A stretch of 64,000 nt of DNA from JAHFTY01 sp964584785 (lineage in GTDB: Bacteria; Acidobacteriota; Terriglobia; 20CM-2-55-15). This document shows, piece by piece, positions 1 through 8,301 of this stretch. The stretch lies in assembly GCA_964584785.1 (NCBI GenBank), contig CAZPBY010000014.1:58437-122436 (forward strand), in the 5' to 3' direction. A program made the position numbers and the translations under genes. The notes under the pieces are model-generated. The model made no database searches and was not told where the DNA came from. It saw only the letters and a program-made list of their open reading frames with translations. Numbering within the stretch: the stretch's first letter is position 1; each line of letters starts with the position of its first letter.

Positions 1-58
1 GCAGTCCCTCTTCGAATAGAAACTTGATGGAAGTGTCGACTGGTAAGCTTGCCGCCAA
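1..58 (-). CDS. ftsZ: FtsZ, N-terminal fragment cut by the window edge
   Basis: Only about 19 codons are visible. They begin at a TTG at 56-58 preceded by a clean AGGAG ribosome-binding site (complement of 64-68) with five bases of spacing, 20 bases after the ftsA stop. The peptide reads MAASLPVDTSIKFLFEEGL, which resembles the variable N-terminal tail before the GTPase core of FtsZ, the tubulin-like ring protein of division. The identification rests mainly on position: ftsQ-ftsA-ftsZ is the usual order. The conserved GTP-binding motifs lie outside the window, so this is inference. A TTG at 78-76, overlapping the ftsA stop, is a possible earlier start but has no ribosome-binding site. Confidence 0.55.
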   Translation of the reverse strand, partial: MAASLPVDTSIKFLFEEGL

Positions 59-78
59 CGTTGCTCCTTTTTTGTCCG

Positions 79-1311
79 TCAAATCAATGCCCTCACTTTC
101 GAGAAAAGTTTTCGAAAACCCGAATTCGTGTTTTCGTGAAAGTCGTGCATCTTGCGCCGCCGGTCTCCATACAAAACCAACCCTGAGACGGTTGCGAACT
201 CCGGATGCTCCAGCCGCGGCATCTTTGCAAGCGGAGACTCCGGAAAACCAACGAGCGTGCCTATGCGCACCGGCAAATCGAGAATGTCTTCGCCAAGCTC
301 CGCCAAGCCCTTCAGCGTCGCGCCGCCGCCGGTGAGAATGATGCCGGCTCCTGCCTGGCGCTCGTATCCGGCGTTCCGGATTTCGCTGCGGACGAAGTGA
401 ATGATTTCCTCCGCGCGAGGCTGGAGAATGTCGCTCAGGACTTGCTGAGCAATCGCGCGAGGCTGACGCGAACCGATACCGGTAACCTCGAAGACGCTCT
501 CCTCGCTGGCGAGAGACGAGAGAGCGCAACCCTGTTCACGTTTGAGCCGTTCAGCTTCGGGAATCGTCGTGCGGAGCCCCACGGCGATATCGTTTGTGAA
601 ATGATCCCCTCCCAGGGGAACGACGACGGTGTGGCGCACCGCGCCGTGATGATAAATGGCAACGTTCGTCTTTCCGCCGCCGATGTCTACCAGCACGGCG
701 CCCAACTCCTTGTCGTCTTCGGTGAGGACGGCCTCGCCTGCTGCAATCGGCTCGAGGATCGTGTCGCCAACGAGGAGGCCGCTGCGATTGACGGCAGTAA
801 TAATGTTCTGCGCCGCCGTCGTTGAACTCGTCACGATGTGGACGTTGACTTCGAGACGCGTGCCGATCATACCGAGCGGATCACCGATCCCCCGCTGATC
901 ATCGACCGTAAATTCCTGCGTCAATATGTGGATGATTTCGCGATCGGGCGCAAGCGCCACCGCGCGCGCCGTCTCGATCACACGTCGAACATCTTCATCC
1001 GTTATTTCTCGCGCCCTCTGTGCAATGGGCGTAAGGCCCTTGCTGTTGAAACTCCGGATGTGAGGCCCGGCGAGCCCGACGTAAACCGTCTCGACTTCCG
1101 TCCCCGCCATCACCTCCGCTTCGCTGACGCTCTTCTTGATCGACTGAACCGTTTCTTCGAGGTTAACGACGACGCCCTTCTTCAATCCCTTCGAGTCCGC
1201 TACACCGATGCCAATCGGATCGACACCAAAGTCGCGCACGACACCAATGAGAGTACAGACCTTTGCAGACCCGATATCGAGCCCTACAATGATTTTTTCG
1301 CGCCGTCCCAT
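79..1311 (-). CDS. ftsA: Cell division protein FtsA
   Basis: Actin-like ATPase that anchors the FtsZ ring to the inner membrane and recruits later division proteins. The 410 residues show the phosphate-1 motif GLDIGSAKV near residues 10-18, the SHS2 insertion in the first half, the phosphate-2 region VDIGGGKTNVAIY near 207-219 and an adenosine motif ILTGGGATLKGL near 325. The C-terminus (GFRKLFSKVRALI) is the amphipathic membrane-targeting helix expected of the family. The start overlaps the end of ftsQ by 28 bases, which suggests translational coupling. Length and motifs are ordinary for FtsA. Confidence 0.97.
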   Translation of the reverse strand: MGRREKIIVGLDIGSAKVCTLIGVVRDFGVDPIGIGVADSKGLKKGVVVNLEETVQSIKKSVSEAEVMAGTEVETVYVGLAGPHIRSFNSKGLTPIAQRAREITDEDVRRVIETARAVALAPDREIIHILTQEFTVDDQRGIGDPLGMIGTRLEVNVHIVTSSTTAAQNIITAVNRSGLLVGDTILEPIAAGEAVLTEDDKELGAVLVDIGGGKTNVAIYHHGAVRHTVVVPLGGDHFTNDIAVGLRTTIPEAERLKREQGCALSSLASEESVFEVTGIGSRQPRAIAQQVLSDILQPRAEEIIHFVRSEIRNAGYERQAGAGIILTGGGATLKGLAELGEDILDLPVRIGTLVGFPESPLAKMPRLEHPEFATVSGLVLYGDRRRKMHDFHENTNSGFRKLFSKVRALI

Positions 1312-2063
1312 ATCACCTGTTCGTTAGCGTTCTCGTCGTCCTTCATGCTGACGATCACCTGGTTCTTAAAGCGAAGATCGATCTTCATCGCCTCCGGATA
1401 ACGTTGCTGGATCTGCGTCTTGAGTTGCAGGTATCGGACCCAGCGAGTGCGAAACTCAGACGTTCCAAGGTTAACGACGAGTGGATCGCTCGCCGAAACC
1501 ACTGAGACTTCTTCGGCATCATTGACGTGGATTTCCGACAGTTCCGTCTGGCCGAGTTCCTCGATCACCTTTCGGTAGAGAGCCACTTTCTTCAGGTTGC
1601 CCTCCGGACTGTTCCGCCGAAGCCCATCGAGAACGGGGAAACTCGCGTTCGTCGTTGAATCGAGATCGAGGATCGCCGCATCTTCATCGAACTGATAAAT
1701 CTCGCCCCGAAGGCGTCCCAAGCCGATGGGTTCGCGTTCGACAACCTTGATGATGATCTGATCCGGAAGAACTCGCTGAACGATCGCATGACGTACCCAC
1801 TGCAGGCGCTCGACTCGCTCGCGCATGGCGTTGAGATCGACTTGGAAAACGTTTGACCCGAGTTCGAACTCGGCCTGACCGACAACCTGCGGTTCTGAAA
1901 CGCGCTTCAACGGTCCGTTCACACCCGTAACGACGAGGGCTTTGACTTCGAAAGGCGGCGCGGTTCGCAGGAAATGAATGACCCGGTACGAACTCCAACC
2001 GGAGATCGCGACTGTCGCTAGAAAGAACACGACTCGACCCATCAAAAGAAGTCTTGCTCTCAT
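1284..2063 (-). CDS. ftsQ: Cell division protein FtsQ/DivIB
   Basis: Bitopic membrane protein of the divisome that links early and late division proteins. The 259 residues have a short cytoplasmic N-terminus, one membrane segment at about 8-30, a POTRA domain starting near residue 38 (FEVKALVVTGV) and an FtsQ-type beta domain. The start overlaps the murC stop by four bases (ATGA) and the end overlaps ftsA, so it is embedded in one transcript. In many bacteria murB and/or ddl sit between murC and ftsQ; neither is here. Confidence 0.93.
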   Translation of the reverse strand: MRARLLLMGRVVFFLATVAISGWSSYRVIHFLRTAPPFEVKALVVTGVNGPLKRVSEPQVVGQAEFELGSNVFQVDLNAMRERVERLQWVRHAIVQRVLPDQIIIKVVEREPIGLGRLRGEIYQFDEDAAILDLDSTTNASFPVLDGLRRNSPEGNLKKVALYRKVIEELGQTELSEIHVNDAEEVSVVSASDPLVVNLGTSEFRTRWVRYLQLKTQIQQRYPEAMKIDLRFKNQVIVSMKDDENANEQVIWDGAKKSL

Positions 2064-3430
2064 GCCAGGTCCTTCCTGTTCGCCAGAATGTCCGACAATT
2101 TCGTCACGCTGCCGGCGCCCATCACGATCACGGCGTCGCCTTCGGAGGCATTTGCGGCGATGTACGATTCGATCGCTTCAAACGTCGGCGCGTACATCGC
2201 GTTCTTGTGTCCGAAGCTCTTGATTTTCTCGATGAGCGCAAGCGTGGTCACACCCTCGATAGGCGCTTCGCCGGCTGGATAGATATCCAGCATGAGCACG
2301 ACGTCGGCGAGGTTGAAAGCGCGGGCGAAGTCATCGAAAAGATGAAACGTCCTGGTGAACCGATGAGGTTGAAACACGGCGAACAGCCTCCGGAAATTTC
2401 CGGCCTTCGCCGCGGCCAGCGTGGCTCGGATCTCCGTCGGGTGATGCGCATAGTCGTCGATGACGGTCACGCGCTTGCGGCTTTTGACCTGAAATCGCCG
2501 CTCCACACCCTGAAACGCTTCGAGTCCCCTGGCAATTGTCTTTGGATTGATTTCCATTTCCCGCGCCGCGGCAAAGGCCGCAGCGGCGTTCAACACGTTG
2601 TGCATGCCCGGCACACTCAGGTGCACATGCTCGGTGGATCCTCCGTCAAAACGGACGCTAAAGGACGACCCGAGGTTCTGGAGACTCACATCCGAAATCG
2701 AAACGTCCGCCTGGGCTGACGTCCCGTACGTGACGATACGGCGCTTCATTTGCGGGATCAGCGACTGAACGATCGGATCGTCGATGCAAAGCACAGCAGC
2801 GCCGTAAAACGGCACTTTATTGACGAACGTCAGGAAGGCGGTGCGAATATCGTCGATGTCTTTGTAGTTATCGAGATGATCCGCTTCGATGTTGGTCACG
2901 ACCGCGACTGTCGGTGTGAGCAACAGAAACGATCGGTCGCTCTCGTCGGCCTCGAGCACGATGTAGTCACCTTTGCCGAGCCGAGCGTTGCTGCCGATCG
3001 TATTCAGCAGGCCGCCGACGACGATGGTGGGATCAAAACCCGACTTGTCGAGAATCGTGGCCACCATTGAAGTCGTCGTCGTTTTACCGTGTGTGCCTGC
3101 GATAGCGATGCTGTATTTCAAACGCGCCAGTTCCGCCAGCATTTCCGCTCGCTGAATAACGGGAATCTTCTGCCGTTGCGCCTCCACAATTTCGGGATTA
3201 TTCGGGTTGACTGCTGACGATGTGACAACAACGTGCGCACCGGCGACGTTCTGCGGGTCGTGCCGATAAAACACTCGGCCTCCCAGCGATTCCAGATGTT
3301 CGGTTATGGCTGTCGATCGCAGATCCGAACCTGTCACTTTGTATCCCAGGTTCAGCAGCACCTCGGCAATCCCACTCATGCCGATTCCCCCGATGCCGAC
3401 AAAGTGAATTTGTTTAATCCGCTTGAACAT
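2060..3430 (-). CDS. murC: UDP-N-acetylmuramate--L-alanine ligase MurC
   Basis: Adds L-alanine to UDP-MurNAc in the cytoplasm, the first amino-acid step of peptidoglycan precursor synthesis. The 456 residues contain the N-terminal Rossmann motif GIGGIGMSG at 12-20, the ATP-binding loop GTHGKTTTT at 112-120, the central EADESDRSF segment and the C-terminal DDYAHHPTE motif typical of MurC. Upstream lies a roughly 240-base gap filled by a palindromic repeat, the only sizeable gap in the cluster. The Shine-Dalgarno site is weak (GGA four bases before ATG), so expression of murC-ftsQ-ftsA-ftsZ may be set partly by that element; this is inference. Confidence 0.97.
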   Translation of the reverse strand: MFKRIKQIHFVGIGGIGMSGIAEVLLNLGYKVTGSDLRSTAITEHLESLGGRVFYRHDPQNVAGAHVVVTSSAVNPNNPEIVEAQRQKIPVIQRAEMLAELARLKYSIAIAGTHGKTTTTSMVATILDKSGFDPTIVVGGLLNTIGSNARLGKGDYIVLEADESDRSFLLLTPTVAVVTNIEADHLDNYKDIDDIRTAFLTFVNKVPFYGAAVLCIDDPIVQSLIPQMKRRIVTYGTSAQADVSISDVSLQNLGSSFSVRFDGGSTEHVHLSVPGMHNVLNAAAAFAAAREMEINPKTIARGLEAFQGVERRFQVKSRKRVTVIDDYAHHPTEIRATLAAAKAGNFRRLFAVFQPHRFTRTFHLFDDFARAFNLADVVLMLDIYPAGEAPIEGVTTLALIEKIKSFGHKNAMYAPTFEAIESYIAANASEGDAVIVMGAGSVTKLSDILANRKDLA

Positions 3431-3444
3431 AGGTTCCGCAAACT

Positions 3445-3631
3445 CCCCTCCTAAGTCAGGAGGGGAAGCTGCGCCTGCAAAGGCGCAGCGGGGTGGTTCA
3501 TAACGTTGCGCGCCGGCGCACCCGATTGTTCGGACAACAAGGAGCGCTTCGCGGGCTTTAAAGGTGGCTTCGCATTATATGGAACCACCCCGTCTGCGCC
3601 TGAGGCGCAGACTGCCCCTCCTGACTCAGGA
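3445..3631. repeat. REP/MITE-like palindromic element between murG and murC
   Basis: Two double-hairpin units face each other. The left unit has an 8-bp stem CCCCTCCT/AGGAGGGG (3445-3465) and a 9-bp stem GCTGCGCCT/AGGCGCAGC (3468-3489), then GGGGTGGTTC (3490-3499). The right unit mirrors it: GAACCACCCC (3582-3591), stem GTCTGCGCC/GGCGCAGAC (3592-3612), then CCCCTCCTGACTCAGGA (3615-3631). About 82 bases of less symmetrical core lie between them. The layout matches REP doublets or small non-autonomous elements mobilised by RAYT-type transposases; that link is inference. In RNA it would fold strongly and could act as a processing site or partial terminator between murG and murC. Confidence 0.8.
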
Positions 3632-3666
3632 AGTGAGTTTTTTGTTTTAGCGCCAATCCACATCCG

Positions 3667-4749
3667 TCAATTCCTCCGATGCTTCTCGATTGCCGCTTCG
3701 ACCAAACTGACGATGCGCTCCTCGGCATCGACTATCGCGATCCTCCGGGAGTTCTCTTCGATAGCTCGCAAACGCTCGGGATCGCCGATCAATCCGCGGA
3801 TCTCGGCCGCCAGACGGTGGCCCGTCAGTTCCGCGTTGCTCACGAGAACGGCAGCCTTCTCGTCCGACATGGTCCGCGCGTTCTTTGTCTGGTGATCATC
3901 CGTTGCGAAAGGAAATGGAATCAGGATCGCTGCTCGACCGGCGGCTTTGATCTCGGCGACGGTCGTCGCACCCGATCTCGAGATGATGAGGTCGGCCGCG
4001 GCATACTGTTCGTGAAAATCGTTGAAGAAGGCGCGGACGTCGGCGGTGAACGCTTTCGCATTGTAAGCGCGTTGCACTTCCTCCACCTGGCGCTGGCCGG
4101 TTTGGTGCACGAATCGAAGGTCGTTTTTCAAATCGGACAAGTGATCCAACGCCCCGATCACTGCCTGATTGATCGACTGTGCGCCCTGGCTGCCGCCAAA
4201 AACCAGAATCGTGTAGGGAGGGACGTGAGGCTTGACTGCAATCCGCTTGAATTCAGGACGTATCGGATTGCCCGTTACAACGGCGCGATCACCGAAGAAC
4301 GAAACCGTGCGCGGATCGGTGACCGCGGCAAAGTCGACCCATTTGCCGAGCACCCGGTTGGCCAGGCCCGGAATGGCATTTTGCTCCATGATGACACGGG
4401 GAACGCCGCCTAGAATCGCAGCAGCAAGCATTGGAAAGGAGGCGTATCCGCCGACACCAATCACGACGTCGGGCTGAAATCCGGTGAGGATACTCCGAGC
4501 CTTGAACAACCCGCTGAACATCCTTGCGAGGTTTTTCACCATGAGCTGAAATCGAATCCCCTTTAATCCACCAATCGGAAGCGTGCGAAGCTCGAAACCT
4601 TCTTTCGGAACGATCTTCGTCTCAATCCCCTGCTCGGCGCCGACGAACAGGATCTCGGATCCCGGCGATCTGCGTTGGATCTCTCGCGCCACGGCAATGC
4701 CTGGAAACAAATGTCCGCCCGTGCCGCCGCCAGCAATAATCGCTTTCAT
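3667..4749 (-). CDS. murG: Lipid II synthase MurG (GT28 glycosyltransferase)
   Basis: Transfers GlcNAc from UDP-GlcNAc onto lipid I at the inner face of the cytoplasmic membrane, forming lipid II. The 360 residues start with the glycine-rich loop GGGTGGHLFPG (7-17), which contacts the lipid-linked acceptor. The C-terminal half carries VFGGSQGAQSIN and the UDP-GlcNAc site around ISRSGATTVAEI. Length is normal. It follows ftsW by 10 bases. After its stop comes the palindromic element at 3445-3631. Confidence 0.97.
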   Translation of the reverse strand: MKAIIAGGGTGGHLFPGIAVAREIQRRSPGSEILFVGAEQGIETKIVPKEGFELRTLPIGGLKGIRFQLMVKNLARMFSGLFKARSILTGFQPDVVIGVGGYASFPMLAAAILGGVPRVIMEQNAIPGLANRVLGKWVDFAAVTDPRTVSFFGDRAVVTGNPIRPEFKRIAVKPHVPPYTILVFGGSQGAQSINQAVIGALDHLSDLKNDLRFVHQTGQRQVEEVQRAYNAKAFTADVRAFFNDFHEQYAAADLIISRSGATTVAEIKAAGRAAILIPFPFATDDHQTKNARTMSDEKAAVLVSNAELTGHRLAAEIRGLIGDPERLRAIEENSRRIAIVDAEERIVSLVEAAIEKHRRN

Positions 4750-4759
4750 AGATGCCAGA

Positions 4760-5863
4760 TCAGGTCACTCTTCGACCGCTCGCCTGTTGCGACACATTGA
4801 GCAGAATGCCGACTGCCGCGAGCATCACCACGAACGAACTGCCGCCATAGCTGAGGAACGGAAGCGGAATGCCTTTGTTCGGCATCAAGCCCAGAACGAC
4901 ACTGATGTTGATGAATGCCTGCACAACGATCATCAACGTGATGCCTGTTGCCAGGAAGAAGCCGGAACGATCGGGCGCCCGCATCGCCGTACGAATACCG
5001 CGCCAAAAGAAAAGGAGAAACAAGAGCAGAACGAAACACGTCCCGATGAGCCCAATCTCCTCACCGATCACCGCAAAAATGAAATCGGTGTGCGCTTCCG
5101 GCAGATAGAACAGCTTTTGTTTCCCTTCCATAAAACCGAGACCAAACAAGCCTCCACCGCCCACCGCAAGTTTGGATTGGATGACTTGAAATCCCTTCCC
5201 GAGCGGATCCGCATCGGGATTCATAAATGTGAGGATGCGGTCGTAACGGTACTTCACGCGGTAGACGAGCAGATAGAATGCGGGCACCGCAAGAACGAAC
5301 GAAAACAGATACCACCGCAGATCCAGACCGGCAACGAACAACAGAACCGCCGAGACCACCAGCAATGAGAGGGCGGTGCCGAGGTCTTCGACGGCCACCA
5401 GTCCGGCCAACAGCGTCATGACGATCGAGATCGGTATCAGCGTGAACTTGACGTCGTTGAGGTTTCTCTCGCGCTTTTCCAGGAAAAACGCCAGAAAAAA
5501 GATCAGCGCCAGCTTGCCGATCTCCGACGGCTGGATCGAAAAACCGGGAAGCAAAATCCAGCGGTGCGTGTTGGCTTGCGCAGGCAGAAAAAACACAAGG
5601 ACGAGCAGCGCAACCACAATTGCCAGCAGAGAGAAGACGAAGGCCGGCTTGCGGTACACATGGTAGTCGACCTTCATCACGACAAACATGACGGCAAGTC
5701 CGATCATGGCAGCGACCAGTTGCTTGAAGGCGAAGTAATACGCGTCACCAAATTTCTCTTTGGCAACGACCGCCGACGAACTGAACACCATGGCGACGCC
5801 CAGCGCGACGAGCGTGAGCGTCACGACGAAAAGCACCCGGTCTGGTCTGACTTTCTTAGCCAT
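4760..5863 (-). CDS. ftsW: Lipid II polymerase FtsW (SEDS family)
   Basis: SEDS-family glycosyltransferase that polymerises septal peptidoglycan together with the class B PBP encoded upstream as ftsI. The 367 residues form about ten membrane segments. Family motifs are visible in the lipid II-handling loops: QANTHRWILLPGFSIQPSE and GIPLPFLSYGGSS near the C-terminus. Its start overlaps the murD end by eight bases. The position between murD and murG favours FtsW over RodA or SpoVE. Confidence 0.95.
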   Translation of the reverse strand: MAKKVRPDRVLFVVTLTLVALGVAMVFSSSAVVAKEKFGDAYYFAFKQLVAAMIGLAVMFVVMKVDYHVYRKPAFVFSLLAIVVALLVLVFFLPAQANTHRWILLPGFSIQPSEIGKLALIFFLAFFLEKRERNLNDVKFTLIPISIVMTLLAGLVAVEDLGTALSLLVVSAVLLFVAGLDLRWYLFSFVLAVPAFYLLVYRVKYRYDRILTFMNPDADPLGKGFQVIQSKLAVGGGGLFGLGFMEGKQKLFYLPEAHTDFIFAVIGEEIGLIGTCFVLLLFLLFFWRGIRTAMRAPDRSGFFLATGITLMIVVQAFINISVVLGLMPNKGIPLPFLSYGGSSFVVMLAAVGILLNVSQQASGRRVT

Positions 5864-7148
5864 TCAACTTCTGCCTGACGGCGTCCTTGAAGACACGTCC
5901 GCGGTGTTCATAGTTATCGAACATGTCGAAACTTGCGCAGGCCGGCGACAGCAAAACGACATCGCCGGGCGACGCGAGATCCAACGCCTTGCCGACAGCG
6001 TCCTGCATGGATGTCACGAATGTTTTCGGGAACGTGTCGCCGATCGCCTGCGCGATCTTCCGTGCCGCCGCGCCGATCAGCAGCACATGCTTGACGCGTC
6101 CGCGCATGGTTTCCACAAGAGGGGCATACGATGCCCCTTTGTCCTTGCCGCCAAGAATGATCATGATGTTCTTCTCAAAAGACTCGACGGCCTTGATCGC
6201 GGAGTCGACGTTCGTGGCCTTCGAATCGTTGTAGAAAGCGATCCCGTTGACGGTCGCGACAAACTCGATCCGATGCTCGACACCTTTGAAGTGACGGACT
6301 GTTTCCGCGATACGGTCCGCGGCCACGTCGTAAGCGGATGCCGCCGTGGCGGCGGCCAGAACGTTCTCGACGTTGTGCCTTCCCCGCAGCGGAATCTCGT
6401 CGATGCCCATGATCCGCGTTCCACGAACCACAAGATCGTTCCCGACAATCGACTTTCGGCTGAAGGTCCGCACGGCCGCTTTCAGCGGCCGTAGCGGCGG
6501 ATAAACCTGCGGATCGTCGCTGTTCAATACCGCCACATCGCTCGCGGTCTGGTTCTCGAAAATCCGGAACTTCGAGGCGCGATAGCCTTGAAAATCCGCG
6601 TAGCGATCGAGGTGATCCGGCGTAATGTTCAACAGCACCGCAACGCGCGGCCGAAATTCGCGAATGCCGTCGAGTTGAAAGCTGCTCACTTCGACGACGT
6701 TGATCGTCTGTGACGTCGACGTCGGCACAAGGGCGCTGAGCGCGACGCCGATATTCCCGCCCACTTGAACGTGCCGGCCGGCCGCCTTCATGATTTCGCC
6801 GAGCAAAGTGGTTGTTGTGGTTTTGCCGTTCGATCCGGTAACCGCAACGATTTCTCCTTCGAGATACCGGTACGCAAGCTCGACTTCACTGATGATCGGC
6901 ACACGACTGGCGCGTGCCGCCGCCAATGGCTCGATATCAAGCGGCACTCCGGGACTGACGACGATTTCTTCCGCATCCAGAAACATGAGTCTCGTATGAT
7001 GACCGGTTTCGTACGGGATTCCCGCCGCATCCAGCTCTGCGGCCGACGCGGGCTGTCCGGAGTCCGTTACAAACACAGATCGGCCGCGGCTTTGTAAGAG
7101 CCTGGCCGCTGCAATTCCGCTCCGAGCCATCCCAACAACAAGAACCAT
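5856..7148 (-). CDS. murD: UDP-N-acetylmuramoylalanine--D-glutamate ligase MurD
   Basis: Adds D-glutamate to UDP-MurNAc-L-Ala in the cytoplasm. The 430 residues are slightly short for the family because the N-terminal Rossmann domain starts at once (VLVVGMARSG, 2-11). The ATP loop is TGSNGKTTTT (104-113), and the C-terminal ligase domain carries FYNDSKATNVDS and LILGGKDKG-type motifs. It lies five bases downstream of mraY and overlaps ftsW. Confidence 0.96.
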   Translation of the reverse strand: MVLVVGMARSGIAAARLLQSRGRSVFVTDSGQPASAAELDAAGIPYETGHHTRLMFLDAEEIVVSPGVPLDIEPLAAARASRVPIISEVELAYRYLEGEIVAVTGSNGKTTTTTLLGEIMKAAGRHVQVGGNIGVALSALVPTSTSQTINVVEVSSFQLDGIREFRPRVAVLLNITPDHLDRYADFQGYRASKFRIFENQTASDVAVLNSDDPQVYPPLRPLKAAVRTFSRKSIVGNDLVVRGTRIMGIDEIPLRGRHNVENVLAAATAASAYDVAADRIAETVRHFKGVEHRIEFVATVNGIAFYNDSKATNVDSAIKAVESFEKNIMIILGGKDKGASYAPLVETMRGRVKHVLLIGAAARKIAQAIGDTFPKTFVTSMQDAVGKALDLASPGDVVLLSPACASFDMFDNYEHRGRVFKDAVRQKLNG

Positions 7149-7152
7149 CGGG

Positions 7153-8301
7153 CTATCTCAACTTCAATGTCGACAGACTAAACAGTGCGAAGATCAGCGC
7201 CGCGATCCAGAAACGAACAATGACCTTCGATTCCTTCCAACCCTTCAATTCAAAGTGATGATGTAGCGGCGCCATCAGAAAGATCCGCTTGCCGCGTGTC
7301 TTAAACGAAACGACCTGAATCATCACCGACATCGCCTCGAGAACGAAAACGCCGCCGATGAAAACCAAAAGCAGTTCCTGCTTGATGACCACCGCAACTG
7401 TCCCGATGGCGCCGCCCAGCGCCAGCGAACCCACGTCGCCCATGAAAACCTCGGCGGGATGCGCGTTATACCAGAGGAAGCCGAGACTCGCCCCGACCAT
7501 GGATCCGCAAAAAATCGTCACCTCTCCAACGCGAGCCGTGAATGGAATGTCGAGATAGTTGGCCAGAACCGAGTTGCCGGTGACGTAGGTCAGAGCAGTC
7601 AGCGCTGCCGACGCCACCAGAACACATCCGATCGCCAGGCCGTCGAGTCCATCCGTAAGATTCACCGCATTCGAACAGCCGACAAGAACCCACACAATGA
7701 AAAACAGGAACGGAACATATCCGACGAAGTACAGCGAGGTCGGGAAAAGGCGGTCGATCAACAAATCCGGCTGGAACGATTTGAAGAACGGAACCGCGAG
7801 CCGCGTGGAATACAGGCGGACGTTGGTCATGTACAACAGCACAAGACCAATAGCCATTGCGATGACGATCTGCAGTCCGATCTTTTCACGCGCCGTCAGG
7901 CCGAGGTTGCGCTTGTTGACGACTTTCAGATAGTCATCGGCGAAACCAACACAGGCGAACGCGGCAGTCGACGCAACGGCAATCCACATGAATGGATTGC
8001 GCAGATCCGTCCACAGCAACGTCGGAAAGATGATCGACAACACGATCAATACACCGCCCATCGTGGGAGTGCCGGCCTTCGCCTTGTGCGATTGCGGTCC
8101 TTCTTCCCGGATATGTTGTCCGATCTGAAAATCACGTAATCGAGCGATCAACCAGGGTCCCATCAACAGACTCAACATCAGCGCGGTCAGGCTGGCGAAT
8201 GCGGTGCGGAATGTGAGATAGCGAAAAACTCTCAACACGCTGAGCGGGGTCCAGACCGAACTCAGCGGATAAAGAAATTCGTAAAGGATGTGATAGAGCA
8301 T
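7153..8301 (-). CDS. mraY: Phospho-N-acetylmuramoyl-pentapeptide transferase MraY
   Basis: Integral membrane enzyme that attaches phospho-MurNAc-pentapeptide to undecaprenyl phosphate, making lipid I. The 382 residues contain GTPTMGG (77-83), the catalytic ADDYLK (121-126), NAVNLTDGLDGLAIG (211-225) and the HHHFELKGW motif near residue 345. About ten membrane helices are predicted by eye. The start codon overlaps the murF stop by one base. Confidence 0.97.
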   Translation of the reverse strand: MLYHILYEFLYPLSSVWTPLSVLRVFRYLTFRTAFASLTALMLSLLMGPWLIARLRDFQIGQHIREEGPQSHKAKAGTPTMGGVLIVLSIIFPTLLWTDLRNPFMWIAVASTAAFACVGFADDYLKVVNKRNLGLTAREKIGLQIVIAMAIGLVLLYMTNVRLYSTRLAVPFFKSFQPDLLIDRLFPTSLYFVGYVPFLFFIVWVLVGCSNAVNLTDGLDGLAIGCVLVASAALTALTYVTGNSVLANYLDIPFTARVGEVTIFCGSMVGASLGFLWYNAHPAEVFMGDVGSLALGGAIGTVAVVIKQELLLVFIGGVFVLEAMSVMIQVVSFKTRGKRIFLMAPLHHHFELKGWKESKVIVRFWIAALIFALFSLSTLKLR

